Shown: piece after piece, positions 6,671-15,823 of the stretch
Layout of the letters: each line of letters begins with the position of its first letter
Numbering within the stretch: the stretch's first letter is position 1
NCBI GenBank assembly: GCA_947481355.1
Contig: CANKGM010000007.1
Coordinates: 1-23,170, forward strand
DNA from: Chitinophagaceae bacterium
GTDB lineage: Bacteria; Bacteroidota; Bacteroidia; Chitinophagales; Chitinophagaceae
Direction of reading: 5' to 3'
Length of the DNA stretch: 23,170 nucleotides
Notes under the pieces: generated by a model
What the model saw: the letters and a program-made list of their open reading frames with translations, nothing else
Told to the model about the DNA's origin: nothing
The model's database searches: none
Program-made: the position numbers and the translations under genes

Positions 6671-8170
6671 TTAAGACTTTGCAGATTCCATCATCTTTTT
6701 ACCTTTCTCGATAGCATCTTCAATAGTTCCTACTAGATTGAAAGCTGCTTCTGGATATTCATCTACCTCACCATCCATAATCATATTGAAGCCACGAATG
6801 GTGTCTTCAATACCAACAAATACCCCTTTAAGACCTGTAAATTGTTCGGCCACATGGAATGGCTGACTTAGGAAACGCTGAACCCTTCTTGCACGGCTTA
6901 CAGTTAATTTATCTTCATCGCTCAATTCATCCATACCAAGGATTGCAATAATATCTTGCAATTCTTTGTAGCGTTGTAAAATAAGCTTAACCCTATTTGC
7001 ACAATTATAGTGAGCATCTCCAACAATCATTGGAGTAAGAATTCTTGATGTTGAGTCTAACGGATCAACCGCAGGATAAATTCCAAGGTCAGCAATTTTC
7101 CTACTCAATACTGTTGTTGCATCAAGGTGGGCAAATGTTGTAGCTGGAGCTGGATCAGTAAGATCATCTGCAGGAACATAAACAGCCTGAACAGAAGTGA
7201 TTGAACCATTTCTTGTAGAGGTGATTCTTTCTTGCATTAATCCCATTTCAGTAGCAAGTGTAGGTTGATATCCTACAGCAGAAGGCATCCTACCTAAAAG
7301 GGCAGATACTTCTGATCCTGCTTGAGTAAAACGGAAGATGTTGTCAACAAAGAATAAGATATCCTTACCTTTTCCTTCACCATCACCATCACGGAAATAT
7401 TCTGCAATAGTAAGTCCACTTAATGCAACACGAGCACGTGCTCCTGGTGGCTCATTCATTTGTCCGAAAACAAATGTAGCCTTGGAATCTTTAAGACCTT
7501 CCATATCCACCTTTTCTAGATCCCAACCGCCTTCTTCCATGCTATGTTTGAACTCGTCGCCATATTTCATGATACCTGCTTCGATCATTTCTCTTAGTAG
7601 ATCATTTCCTTCACGAGTACGCTCTCCCACACCGGCAAAAACCGATAAACCACCATAACCTTTTGCGATATTGTTAATTAATTCTTGAATCAATACTGTT
7701 TTACCAACACCAGCACCACCAAACAATCCGATTTTTCCACCCTTTGCGTAAGGTTCAATCAAATCAATTACTTTAATACCTGTGTATAATATTTCAGAAG
7801 CAGTACTCAAGTCTTCAAAGCGTGGAGGTTGAGCATGAATAGGACGTCCATTTGCCTTAGAAACAGCAGGTAATCCGTCAATAGGATCACCTGTCACATT
7901 GAATAAACGACCATTAATTGACTCTCCGATAGGCATTGCAATTGCCTTTCCTGTATCAAATACAGGAGTACCCCTTACCAATCCTTCAGTTCCATCCATT
8001 GCGATACACCTAACACTATCTTCACCAAGGTGTTGCTGAACTTCCATCACTAGCTTATCCCCATTTTCTCTCTGAAGTTCTAATGCATTGTAAATTTCAG
8101 GGAGTTGACCCTCAAAATGTACGTCAACTACCGCACCAATGACTTGCTTAACTTTTCCTGTAATAGCCAT
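6671..8170 (-). CDS. atpD: ATP synthase F1 subunit beta
   Basis: Catalytic beta subunit of the F1 sector, 499 residues. The Walker A motif GGAGVGKT is at 151-158, the catalytic-glutamate region GERTREGND at 182-190, the Walker B stretch ILFFVDNIFRF at 271-281, and the DELSDED catch-loop motif at 414-420. The signature PAVDPLDSTSR lies at 366-376. About 20 extra residues around 207-230 (after MKYGDEF) lengthen it relative to the E. coli protein; similar insertions are common in Bacteroidota. The first gene of an atpD-atpC pair, separate from any atpBEFHAG cluster in this window. A perfect TATCTTTG element lies 38 bp upstream. Confidence 0.98.
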   Translation of the reverse strand: MAITGKVKQVIGAVVDVHFEGQLPEIYNALELQRENGDKLVMEVQQHLGEDSVRCIAMDGTEGLVRGTPVFDTGKAIAMPIGESINGRLFNVTGDPIDGLPAVSKANGRPIHAQPPRFEDLSTASEILYTGIKVIDLIEPYAKGGKIGLFGGAGVGKTVLIQELINNIAKGYGGLSVFAGVGERTREGNDLLREMIEAGIMKYGDEFKHSMEEGGWDLEKVDMEGLKDSKATFVFGQMNEPPGARARVALSGLTIAEYFRDGDGEGKGKDILFFVDNIFRFTQAGSEVSALLGRMPSAVGYQPTLATEMGLMQERITSTRNGSITSVQAVYVPADDLTDPAPATTFAHLDATTVLSRKIADLGIYPAVDPLDSTSRILTPMIVGDAHYNCANRVKLILQRYKELQDIIAILGMDELSDEDKLTVSRARRVQRFLSQPFHVAEQFTGLKGVFVGIEDTIRGFNMIMDGEVDEYPEAAFNLVGTIEDAIEKGKKMMESAKS

Positions 8171-8208
8171 AATTCTATTTTATATTGAAATGAGTCTATT
8201 TTCGGCCG

Positions 8209-8216
8209 CAAAGATA
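8209..8216 (-). promoter_or_regulatory. Candidate -7 promoter element of atpDC
   Basis: The minus strand reads TATCTTTG, a perfect match to TAnnTTTG, followed by GCGG and a leader of about 35 nt to the atpD ATG. No TTG lies at the ideal -33 distance, so the upstream element is degenerate. Confidence 0.55.
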
Positions 8217-8288
8217 AAGAGGAAGGGTAGATTAGAAAAATAGAAATCAAGATTTTTTGACATTCCCCCTAAAATAAATAATTCAAGG

Positions 8289-8993
8289 TCATAAAAGCCC
8301 AAAAAGCAAAGCAGCTAAAACAGCTCCAATAATAGGACCAATCACTGGAATCCATGCATAAGCCCAATCACCAGCCCCCTTGTTTGGAATAGGGAGAATA
8401 CTATGCATAATTCGAGGGCCTAAATCACGTGCAGGATTTATAGAATATCCAGTTGGTCCACCCATACTAAGCCCAATGCCTAAAACCAATAATGCAACCG
8501 GCAAGGCATCTAGCGAGCCAAGCTTCATATCTCCCTTTTGGATGAAAAAAACAGCCATCATGAATACAAAGGTGGCAACAACTTCAGTCAGTAGATTACT
8601 AAAATTATTTCGTATCGCTGGTCCAGTAGAAAATACAGCAAGAATATTTTCAGCACTTTGTGTTGCTGTAAAATGATCTTTATATGTAAGCCAAGTTAAA
8701 ATTGCTCCAATGAAAGCGCCTAGAAATTGGGCAAGTAAATAGGAAGGAACATCACTCCAGCTAAACTTTCCAGCCACTGCTAAACCAATGGTAACTGCCG
8801 GATTTAGATGTGCACCACTTATATCTGCAGATATAAAAACTCCAACAAACACAGCAATAGCCCAACCAAAACCAATCACAATGAGCCCAGCATTATTGCC
8901 CTTGGTCCCATGAAGTAATACATTGGCCACTACACTAAGTCCGAGGGTAATCAAAATGGATGTACCGGCAAGTTCAGCAACAAAAGGCGTCAT
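8289..8993 (-). CDS. glpF: Glycerol facilitator / aquaglyceroporin (MIP family)
   Basis: A 234-residue MIP-family channel with six predicted membrane segments and both pore half-helix motifs: NPA at 64-66 (SGAHLNPAVTIG) and NPA at 186-188 (INPARDLGPR). The residue after the second NPAR is Asp190, as in glycerol facilitators (water-only aquaporins usually have Ser), and the selectivity-filter positions appear to be Trp44, Tyr183 and Arg189, close to the Trp-Phe-Arg set of E. coli GlpF. It is the last gene of glpK-glpD-glpF, 33 bp after glpD, which supports glycerol as the substrate. No adjacent glycerol-responsive regulator is visible. Confidence 0.93.
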   Translation of the reverse strand: MTPFVAELAGTSILITLGLSVVANVLLHGTKGNNAGLIVIGFGWAIAVFVGVFISADISGAHLNPAVTIGLAVAGKFSWSDVPSYLLAQFLGAFIGAILTWLTYKDHFTATQSAENILAVFSTGPAIRNNFSNLLTEVVATFVFMMAVFFIQKGDMKLGSLDALPVALLVLGIGLSMGGPTGYSINPARDLGPRIMHSILPIPNKGAGDWAYAWIPVIGPIIGAVLAALLFGLL

Positions 8994-9026
8994 AGTAGTT
9001 TAGTTTTATACAAAATAAGAAAAAAA

Positions 9027-10586
9027 TCAAACTTTCATGAGATAGCTTGAAGCAAGTTCAGAAAAGTCACTCACTTGATCCTTCTGCCACTCAGCATCTT
9101 TACCCAATTCAATAGCCATCAATTGTGCTACTAATGGAGCAGCTTCAATGGCAGCCTTTGCATTCAAAAATAGCAATCTGCACCGTCTAGCTAAATAATC
9201 TTCAATATTCAATGCCATCTCATTCTGAACAGACCAAATTACTTCAGCCTTACAATACTCGTATTCTGGATGAATTTTTTCGCCTAACGATGGCTTTGCT
9301 TCAATCATTTTACGAATAAATTCAGCATCGGAGCCAAATGATGAAAATTGATCACCATATTTTATTTGTGACGAGTATCCATGTAGCCTTAAATTCCGTG
9401 TCGAACATTTCACAATTGGAAGTTTCCCAACAAATGCTGCATTACTAACGGCATCCTTAGCCATTTTTCTATACGTCGTCCATTTCCCTCCTGTAATCGT
9501 AATGAGATTGCTTTTTGATACGAGGATGGTATGATCTCTGGATGCAAGCGCAGTACTTCCGGTGTTTGATGTTTTGACCAAAGGCCTTAGCCCGGCAAAT
9601 ACAGAAAGAACATCGTCCCTTGTTATTTTCAGTGCATTATACTGATTAAAGTTTCCAAGTATAAATTCAATTTCTTCATCCAATGCTACCGGCTCTTCAC
9701 TAATGATATTAAGTGGAGTGTCTGTTGTACCAATTACCACTGCATCATGCCAAGGCAAAGCAAATAGAACTCGACCATCAGTGGTTTTTGGAATCATCAA
9801 CGCCCCGGTACCCGGAAAGAATTTTTTACTCACCACCAAATGAACACCTTGAGATGGCATGACCATGGCAGATGTGTTAGCATCGTCCATCCCAATGACC
9901 TGGTCAACAAATACTCCGGTTGCATTTATAACTGTCTTTGCATGAATAGAATACTTTACATCTTCTATTTCATTGACTGCTTCAACGCCAGTCACTTTTC
10001 CATTTTCTTTAATCAAACCGATAACGCTGAAATAGTTAACTACAGCAGCACCTAAATCTGTAGCAGTTTGAGCAAGGGCAATAGCAAGCCTTGAATCATC
10101 AAATTGACCATCTGTATAAGCAATACCGCCCTTTAATTTTCTTGGCTCAAGCGATGGCATTATACCTAACAATGATTTCTTGCCAAGGATAGATGTTCGT
10201 CCTAAGCTCAGTTTATTAGATAACAAATCATAAATTAATAAACCTGTTCCATAAAATAGTTGTTGCCAATAAGAGTATGAAGGAATGTAAAATTTTTGAG
10301 TGCGTGTAAGGTGTGGAGCGTTCTTTAATAGAAAGCCCCTCTCTCTTAAGGCATCCATTACAAGCTTTAAATTACCTTGTGCTAAATACCTTACACCTCC
10401 ATGCACAAGTTTTGTACTTCTACTTGATGTACCCTTAGCAAAATCATTTTTTTCAAGCAGCAATACACTAAAACCTCGTTTTGCAGCATCAACAGCTATC
10501 CCTAGTCCCGTCGCTCCACCTCCTATAACAACCAGATCCCAAACAGCTGTATGCTGTATTTTTTCAAATGCAATTTTTCTATTCAC
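9027..10586 (-). CDS. glpD: Aerobic FAD-dependent glycerol-3-phosphate dehydrogenase
   Basis: Oxidises sn-glycerol-3-phosphate to dihydroxyacetone phosphate and passes electrons to quinone at the inner membrane. The 519-residue product opens with the FAD-binding dinucleotide motif VVIGGGATGLGIA (about 19-31) and the family signature KGTSSRSTKLVHGGVRYL (51-68). Further landmarks are GVHLVVSKKFFPG, the GTTDTP motif and GGKWTTYRKMA. The start is GTG at 10584-10586; an in-frame stop lies two codons upstream and no nearby ATG exists, so GTG is forced. It sits 45 bp after glpK and 33 bp before glpF, in one operon. Confidence 0.96.
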   Translation of the reverse strand: MNRKIAFEKIQHTAVWDLVVIGGGATGLGIAVDAAKRGFSVLLLEKNDFAKGTSSRSTKLVHGGVRYLAQGNLKLVMDALRERGFLLKNAPHLTRTQKFYIPSYSYWQQLFYGTGLLIYDLLSNKLSLGRTSILGKKSLLGIMPSLEPRKLKGGIAYTDGQFDDSRLAIALAQTATDLGAAVVNYFSVIGLIKENGKVTGVEAVNEIEDVKYSIHAKTVINATGVFVDQVIGMDDANTSAMVMPSQGVHLVVSKKFFPGTGALMIPKTTDGRVLFALPWHDAVVIGTTDTPLNIISEEPVALDEEIEFILGNFNQYNALKITRDDVLSVFAGLRPLVKTSNTGSTALASRDHTILVSKSNLITITGGKWTTYRKMAKDAVSNAAFVGKLPIVKCSTRNLRLHGYSSQIKYGDQFSSFGSDAEFIRKMIEAKPSLGEKIHPEYEYCKAEVIWSVQNEMALNIEDYLARRCRLLFLNAKAAIEAAPLVAQLMAIELGKDAEWQKDQVSDFSELASSYLMKV

Positions 10587-10631
10587 TGCTTATTATTATA
10601 ATGAGCAAATCAATTTGGTAACACAAAAATT

Positions 10632-12122
10632 CTAAGCACGACTCCATGCTAAAACGGCATTGATTGCTCGCTGCCATCGAGATATATATTTTTCTTTTTT
10701 ATCAAGATCCATTTGAGGAATGAAAGAAGCAGATTCTTTCCATTGAGAAGAAATCTCTTCAATGCTTTTCCAAAAACCAACGGCTAGTCCGGCTAAATAA
10801 GCAGCCCCCAATGCAGTCGTTTCAATGACTTCAGGCCTGATTACTTTCACACCAAGCATATCACTTTGAAATTGCATCAACAAATCATTAACAGTTGCAC
10901 CGCCATCAACACGAAGTTCAGCTATTGGCAAACCAGCATCTGACTCCATGGCTTTTAATACATCATAGGTTTGAAAAGCGATGCTTTCTAGTGTAGCACG
11001 TGCAATATGTCCATCTGTTGTTCCTCTTGACAAACCAAAAATAGTACCTCTCGCATATGGATTCCAATGTGGTGCCCCTAGTCCTGCAAACGCAGGCACA
11101 ACCACAACACCATCGCTATCCCCAACTGAAGATGCAAGAGCTTGAACATCACTTGATGTTTTGATTATTTTCAATCCATCCCTAAGCCATTGCACTGCTG
11201 CACCTGCAATGAACACACTACCTTCTAACGCATAGGATGTAACTCCATCTATTTTCCAGGCAATAGTTGTTAGCAAATTGTTTTTGGAAGACACTGCGCT
11301 TGTTCCAGTATTCATTAGCATAAAGCATCCTGTACCATAGGTGTTTTTAACCATACCCACTCCTGTACACATTTGTCCGAACAGTGCAGACTGTTGGTCT
11401 CCTGCCATACCTGCAACGGCTACAGAGGGAAGTCCAATACCAGAAGCAAACCCATACATTTCACTATTGCTTTTCACCTCAGGCAAAACGCTTTGAGGTA
11501 TACCCATGAGCTCTAATAATTCTTGATCCCAGCTCAGTGATTTTATATTAAACAACATAGTTCTTGACGCGTTGCTGACGTCGGTAGCATGTACTCTCCC
11601 TTCAGTCAATTTCCACAACAACCACGAATCTATTGTACCAAAAGCAAGTTTACCTTGATTAGCCAAATCCCTTGCCCCAACCACTTCATCAAGAATCCAT
11701 TTCAGTTTTGTCCCTGAGAAATAAGCATCTACAATTAGTCCGGTTTTATCTTTAATTAAATCAGCCTTCCCTAAACTTCGAAGCTGTTCGCAGTAAGATG
11801 CAGTGCGACGATCCTGCCAAACAATTGCATTATAAATTGGCTCACCCGTTTCACGATGCCAGACCACTGTTGTTTCGCGCTGATTGGTTATTCCAATAGC
11901 GGCGATTTGCTCCGCAGTCAGTTTCATGGATGTAATCAGATCCAACACAACCCCACGTTGAGAGTCCCAAATTTCATTCGCATTATGTTCAACCCAACCT
12001 GGTTGGGGAAAATGTTGTGTAAACTCCTTTTGCTCTACTTTACAAATAGTACCTTGATGGTTGAATAATATTGCTCGTGAACTGGTAGTGCCTTGATCTA
12101 AGGCGAGAATATAACGCTCCAT
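10632..12122 (-). CDS. glpK: Glycerol kinase
   Basis: Phosphorylates glycerol to glycerol-3-phosphate with ATP. The 496-residue length is normal for the FGGY family. The N-terminal phosphate-binding motif LDQGTTSSRA is at 8-17; later landmarks include GWVEHNANEIW, TNQRETTVVWHRETG, GTIDSWLLWKLT, GMAGDQQSALFGQ, NTYGTGCFMLMNTG and RVDGGATVNDLLMQFQSD. First gene of the glpK-glpD-glpF operon on the minus strand, diverging from dnaX across a 117-bp AT-rich gap in which I could not identify a convincing glp promoter or operator. Confidence 0.98.
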   Translation of the reverse strand: MERYILALDQGTTSSRAILFNHQGTICKVEQKEFTQHFPQPGWVEHNANEIWDSQRGVVLDLITSMKLTAEQIAAIGITNQRETTVVWHRETGEPIYNAIVWQDRRTASYCEQLRSLGKADLIKDKTGLIVDAYFSGTKLKWILDEVVGARDLANQGKLAFGTIDSWLLWKLTEGRVHATDVSNASRTMLFNIKSLSWDQELLELMGIPQSVLPEVKSNSEMYGFASGIGLPSVAVAGMAGDQQSALFGQMCTGVGMVKNTYGTGCFMLMNTGTSAVSSKNNLLTTIAWKIDGVTSYALEGSVFIAGAAVQWLRDGLKIIKTSSDVQALASSVGDSDGVVVVPAFAGLGAPHWNPYARGTIFGLSRGTTDGHIARATLESIAFQTYDVLKAMESDAGLPIAELRVDGGATVNDLLMQFQSDMLGVKVIRPEVIETTALGAAYLAGLAVGFWKSIEEISSQWKESASFIPQMDLDKKEKYISRWQRAINAVLAWSRA

Positions 12123-12225
12123 GGAAATAATTTGACGGAAGTTATGAAAATCTGGGAATTAGAAATTGTGCGGGATAATATTGATTTTGAGATACTGGAT
12201 CCAATTCCTAGTTGCCAATTTATAT

Positions 12226-12233
12226 TATCTTGC
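12226..12233 (+). promoter_or_regulatory. Weak candidate -7 element of dnaX
   Basis: TATCTTGC matches six of eight positions of TAnnTTTG and ends 6 nt before the dnaX ATG at 12240. If real, the dnaX mRNA would be nearly leaderless. No TTG sits at the right distance upstream. Confidence 0.3.
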
Positions 12234-12239
12234 AGGTGA

Positions 12240-14045
12240 ATGGAAAATTTCGTTGTTTCAGCCAGAAAATATAGACCGCAGCACTTTTCAACCGTAGTGG
12301 GGCAATCTCATATCACCACAACGTTAAAGAATGCAATCAGGAATAATCACCTCGCCCATGCATTTCTTTTCACTGGCCCGAGAGGGGTTGGTAAAACAAC
12401 ATGCGCACGAATTTTAGCTAAAACCATCAATTGCGAAGCGTTAACAAATGAAGGTGAAGCGTGTGACCAATGCCCCTCCTGTTTATCATTCAACACTGGA
12501 GCTTCTTTTAATGTGCACGAATTAGATGCTGCTAGCAATAATTCTGTTGATGATATCCGAGAGCTAACTGAGCAAGTTCGTTTTGCTCCACAAGCAGGGA
12601 AATATAAAATTTATATCATAGATGAGGTTCATATGCTTAGCGCTTCTGCGTTTAATGCATTCTTGAAAACCCTCGAGGAACCTCCAGCACATGCTATCTT
12701 TATTCTAGCTACAACAGAGAAGCATAAGATTATACCAACCATTCTTTCTAGATGCCAAATTTTCGATTTTAAACGAATCACTTCTTCAGATATCGTTGAA
12801 CACTTACAAGAAATTGCAACAAAAGAAAAGATCAATGCAGAGGCGTCTGCTCTTCAAATTATTGCACAAAAAAGTGATGGCTGCATGCGTGATGCGTTAA
12901 GCATGCTCGACAAAATTGTCAGTTTTACTAATGGCACTCTTACGTATGCTAATACACTTGAGCACCTCAATGTATTGGACGAAGATTATTTTTTCAAAAT
13001 GCTGGAGACGCTTCAACAAGAAGACCTCCCTGGAGTACTTAACTTATTTGACGAAATAGACAAAAAGGGATTCGAAGGGGATATGGTCTTAAATAACCTA
13101 GCCGAATTCTTCAGAAATTTATTGGTAAGCAGAGATGCGAGATCTATTGGACTACTTCATGTGGTGGAAGAATTTAGGAATAAGTATATATCCTTTGCCA
13201 CAACTATTTCCCCTGCTTACATGATTGGCGCACTAAATATCCTAACGGAGGCAGAAATAGGATTTAAGCAAGCGAAAAACAAAAAATTGCATGTAGAATT
13301 TCATCTCATTCGACTGACTCATCTTGCCCAAGCCATTACCTTAGTCAATCATGGAGGTCTAGAAAAAAAAAAGCGGGTTGATGACATAAAACCAGTGGCC
13401 TTTAGGCAAATCAACTTTACACCCTATCGTTCTGCTGAAACGAAAAAAGAAGCGGCTAAATCATCTATCCAAGAAACCGTAAAAGTTATATCCAGCGAAC
13501 AAAAAGCAACACTCATAATAGATAATAGTGTAGCTGTCAGCCAAATACCAATCAACACAAAGAAGGAGAAAGAAGTAGTTCAAGAAGCAGGTCCAGGGTT
13601 AGGTGCTTTAAAAAAAATAAGAGAACAAATCCAAAATAAAAAGCTAGACCAGGCTGCCGTTCACTTACTATCAGACGACCTACTTACAACTTGCTGGACC
13701 AAGTATCTGGAAAGGCTTCAGGAGAATAGCCAGGTAACGAGCCATAGTAACTTAAGAATGGCATCCCTTCATATTGTTGATGAAAAAATGTTTGAAATAA
13801 TCGCTGAATCAAGAATTCAGCAACAGTTTATCGAAAATGAACGAATTCCATTATTGAGCTTTGTTCATGATTTCTTCAATGATCGAAAAATTCAGATTCG
13901 AATTATACTCAACCCAGACTCTGATAAAAACGAGACTCAAGCTGAGCAAACCTTATCACAAAAAGAACAGTACATCAAAATGGTAACGATGTACCCAATT
14001 ATAAAAGAGCTTAGAGACAAACTCAATTTGGATCTAGACTACTGA
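12240..14045 (+). CDS. dnaX: DNA polymerase III subunit tau (and probable gamma)
   Basis: DnaX is the ATPase of the clamp loader that places the sliding clamp on DNA. The 601-residue protein has YRPQHFSTVVGQ at 11-21, Walker A GPRGVGKT at 46-53, a zinc site formed by Cys65, Cys75, Cys78 and Cys81, DEVH at 128-131, the sensor-1 region ILATTE at 155-160 and the SRC motif at 170-172. The collar domain ends near residue 370; from about 380 on the sequence is the less conserved, charged tau-specific region. At codons 375-378 a run of ten A residues (13363-13372) forms an A AAA AAG heptamer in frame, behind an SD-like GGAGGT; both alternative frames stop within six codons, so a gamma-like product of about 380 residues is likely. 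Diverges from glpK. Confidence 0.97.
   Translation: MENFVVSARKYRPQHFSTVVGQSHITTTLKNAIRNNHLAHAFLFTGPRGVGKTTCARILAKTINCEALTNEGEACDQCPSCLSFNTGASFNVHELDAASNNSVDDIRELTEQVRFAPQAGKYKIYIIDEVHMLSASAFNAFLKTLEEPPAHAIFILATTEKHKIIPTILSRCQIFDFKRITSSDIVEHLQEIATKEKINAEASALQIIAQKSDGCMRDALSMLDKIVSFTNGTLTYANTLEHLNVLDEDYFFKMLETLQQEDLPGVLNLFDEIDKKGFEGDMVLNNLAEFFRNLLVSRDARSIGLLHVVEEFRNKYISFATTISPAYMIGALNILTEAEIGFKQAKNKKLHVEFHLIRLTHLAQAITLVNHGGLEKKKRVDDIKPVAFRQINFTPYRSAETKKEAAKSSIQETVKVISSEQKATLIIDNSVAVSQIPINTKKEKEVVQEAGPGLGALKKIREQIQNKKLDQAAVHLLSDDLLTTCWTKYLERLQENSQVTSHSNLRMASLHIVDEKMFEIIAESRIQQQFIENERIPLLSFVHDFFNDRKIQIRIILNPDSDKNETQAEQTLSQKEQYIKMVTMYPIIKELRDKLNLDLDY
13353..13389 (+). other. Probable programmed frameshift / transcriptional slippage site in dnaX
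   Basis: GGAGGT at 13353-13358 lies 8 nt upstream of the heptamer A AAA AAG (13367-13373) in the zero frame, the heptamer used by E. coli dnaX. It is the end of an A10 run (13363-13372). After a -1 shift the next codons are GCG GGT TGA (stop at 13379-13381). After a +1 shift they are AGC GGG TTG ATG ACA TAA (stop at 13387-13389). Either gives a protein ending just after the collar domain. No strong downstream stem-loop is visible, only a 4-bp GGTT/AACC pairing. Confidence 0.65.
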
Positions 14046-14101
14046 TTTACTTCAACTAAATCTACAATACCCTTTCAGTGCAAATCTTTATGCTTTCAGC
14101 A

Positions 14102-14130
14102 TTGGATTTCCCTATTTTGACGTAATTTCG
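14102..14130 (+). promoter_or_regulatory. Candidate promoter of the PDH E2 gene
   Basis: TTG at 14102-14104 and TAATTTCG at 14123-14130 are separated by 18 bp, fitting TTG-N17-23-TAnnTTTG with one mismatch in the -7 element. The leader to the ATG at 14171 would be about 35 nt. It lies in the 125-bp gap after dnaX, so the E2 gene can be expressed independently of dnaX. Confidence 0.55.
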
Positions 14131-14170
14131 ACGTTCAAACCTTTTAATAACCAAAACGGAAATCTAGGTT

Positions 14171-15772
14171 ATGGCCGAAGTGATAAGAATGCCTCTCCTC
14201 AGCGATACCATGACGGAAGGTAAGATCGTCAAATGGAACAAGAAAGTCGGGGATCCTGTAAAAAGTGATGACTCGCTTGCCGATGTTGAAACCGACAAGG
14301 CTACCATGGATGTTATAGGCTATGCTGATGGAACCCTATTGTATATTGGCATAAATGAAGGTGAAGCGGCTAAAGTAAATGATATTATTGCTATAGTTGG
14401 CGCTCCAGGTGAAGATATTCAACCCTATTTAGTTAGCACACTGGCTGAAACACCAGTTGCTACTCCTAGCACACAATCCACACCTGCACCTCCTGCTTCT
14501 GCAGCTCCATCTATCACTCCAGAACAATTAGGCGTTACGGTAATCAGGATGCCATTATTAAGCGATACCATGACCTCGGGTAAAATTGTTCAATGGAATA
14601 AAAAAGTTGGCGATCTTGTCAAAAGCGATGACAACCTAGCTGACGTGGAAACTGACAAGGCTACAATGGAAGTAGTAGGGTATACAGATGGTACTCTATT
14701 ATATATAGGTGTTCAAGAAGGGGAATCTGCAAAAATTAATGACGTAATAGCTATCATTGGCAAGACAGGTACAGACATATCAGCTTTATTACCTGGTCTC
14801 AATAGTTCAGCTGCCCCAACAGCAGCATCACAACCAGCATCGACTCCTTTGCCACAAACACCTAATACTACAACGGTATTAGCAAATGCTACATCCAACT
14901 CATCAGATAATAGATTAAAAGCATCTCCGCTAGCTAAATTGCTTGCAAAAGAAAAAGGAATTGACTTGAACCAAATAGCAGGTTCAGGCGATGGAGGACG
15001 CATTACTAAAAAGGATGTTGATGAATTTAAAGGTTCTGCAAATGCAGTAAGTACAGCAGCGCCTGTTGTTAAAACAACGGTTTCTGGCGTTGAAGGATTT
15101 ACCGATACGCAACTCACATCAATGCGTAAAACTATTGCGCGTCGTCTTGGTGAAAGTATGTTCACCGCGCCCCATTTCTATTTAACGATGGAGATTAACA
15201 TGGATAATGCAATGAAAGCAAGAGCTCAAATGAATGAGTTCAGTCCAACAAAAATCTCTTTTCAAGATATGCTCATTAAGGCCTCTGCTTTATCACTAAA
15301 AAAACATCCCGCAGTAAACAGCAGTTGGATGGGTGATTTCATAAGAACCTATGACCATGTACATATTGGATCTGCCATTGCATTACCTGAAGGATTAATT
15401 GTTCCAGTGCTACGTTTTGCAGACCACAAAAGCTTATCAGAGATTGCCGCAGAATCTAAAGAACTTTATGATAAGGCTAGAAACAAAAAGATTCAACCAT
15501 CAGATTTTACAGGGAATACATTTACGATTTCAAATCTTGGCATGATGGATATTGATGAATTTACTGCCATAATCAACCCACCTGACAGCTGTATCTTGGC
15601 AGTAGGTAAAATAAAAGAAATTGTTGTCAAGAAAGGAGAAGGGTTCACCACAACAAATGTGATGAAATTGACCCTAAGCTGCGACCACAGAAGTGTAGAT
15701 GGAGCCGTTGGAGCGTCATTCCTCCAAACACTTAAAAAGTACATGGAGAATCCACTCGCCATGCTAGTATAA
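14171..15772 (+). CDS. Pyruvate dehydrogenase complex E2, dihydrolipoyllysine acetyltransferase
   Basis: E2 core of the pyruvate dehydrogenase complex: it carries acetyl groups on swinging lipoyl arms and transfers them to CoA. The 533 residues divide into a lipoyl domain (about 3-80, lipoylated Lys43 in ETDKAT), a linker rich in Ala, Pro, Ser and Thr (about 86-118), a second lipoyl domain (about 123-200, Lys163 in ETDKAT), a second linker, a peripheral subunit-binding domain (about 247-287, ASPLAKLLAKEKGID then GSGDGGRITKKDV) and the acyltransferase domain (about 310-533) with the active-site DHRSVDG at 505-511. The SDTMTEGKI start is typical of pyruvate-specific E2. E1 and E3 genes are not adjacent. 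Usually named aceF or pdhC. An intrinsic terminator follows. Confidence 0.95.
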   Translation: MAEVIRMPLLSDTMTEGKIVKWNKKVGDPVKSDDSLADVETDKATMDVIGYADGTLLYIGINEGEAAKVNDIIAIVGAPGEDIQPYLVSTLAETPVATPSTQSTPAPPASAAPSITPEQLGVTVIRMPLLSDTMTSGKIVQWNKKVGDLVKSDDNLADVETDKATMEVVGYTDGTLLYIGVQEGESAKINDVIAIIGKTGTDISALLPGLNSSAAPTAASQPASTPLPQTPNTTTVLANATSNSSDNRLKASPLAKLLAKEKGIDLNQIAGSGDGGRITKKDVDEFKGSANAVSTAAPVVKTTVSGVEGFTDTQLTSMRKTIARRLGESMFTAPHFYLTMEINMDNAMKARAQMNEFSPTKISFQDMLIKASALSLKKHPAVNSSWMGDFIRTYDHVHIGSAIALPEGLIVPVLRFADHKSLSEIAAESKELYDKARNKKIQPSDFTGNTFTISNLGMMDIDEFTAIINPPDSCILAVGKIKEIVVKKGEGFTTTNVMKLTLSCDHRSVDGAVGASFLQTLKKYMENPLAMLV

Positions 15773-15785
15773 CAATATTATATTG

Positions 15786-15811
15786 AAAGCCGGTTTAACA
15801 CCGGCTTTTTT
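15786..15811 (+). terminator. Intrinsic terminator after the PDH E2 gene
   Basis: AAAGCCGGT (15786-15794) pairs perfectly with ACCGGCTTT (15800-15808) around a 5-nt loop (ttaac), and the 3' arm runs into a T tract (15806-15811). It begins 13 bp after the E2 stop codon. It ends only 12 bp before the start codon of the next gene, so it may also act as a partial terminator for that gene. Confidence 0.85.
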
Positions 15812-15823
15812 ATTTTAAAAAAT

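Noticed and set aside
7338..7658. Plus-strand open frame of 106 codons inside atpD
   Set aside because: Antisense shadow of a highly conserved gene.
12123..12239. Promoter or operator for glpK in the divergent glpK-dnaX gap
   Set aside because: Only degenerate matches to TAnnTTTG on the minus strand and no TTG at a fitting distance; no convincing palindrome.
14713..15165. Minus-strand open frame of 150 codons inside PDH E2
   Set aside because: Mirror of an Ala/Thr/Pro-rich linker and the binding domain of a certain gene; no family resemblance.
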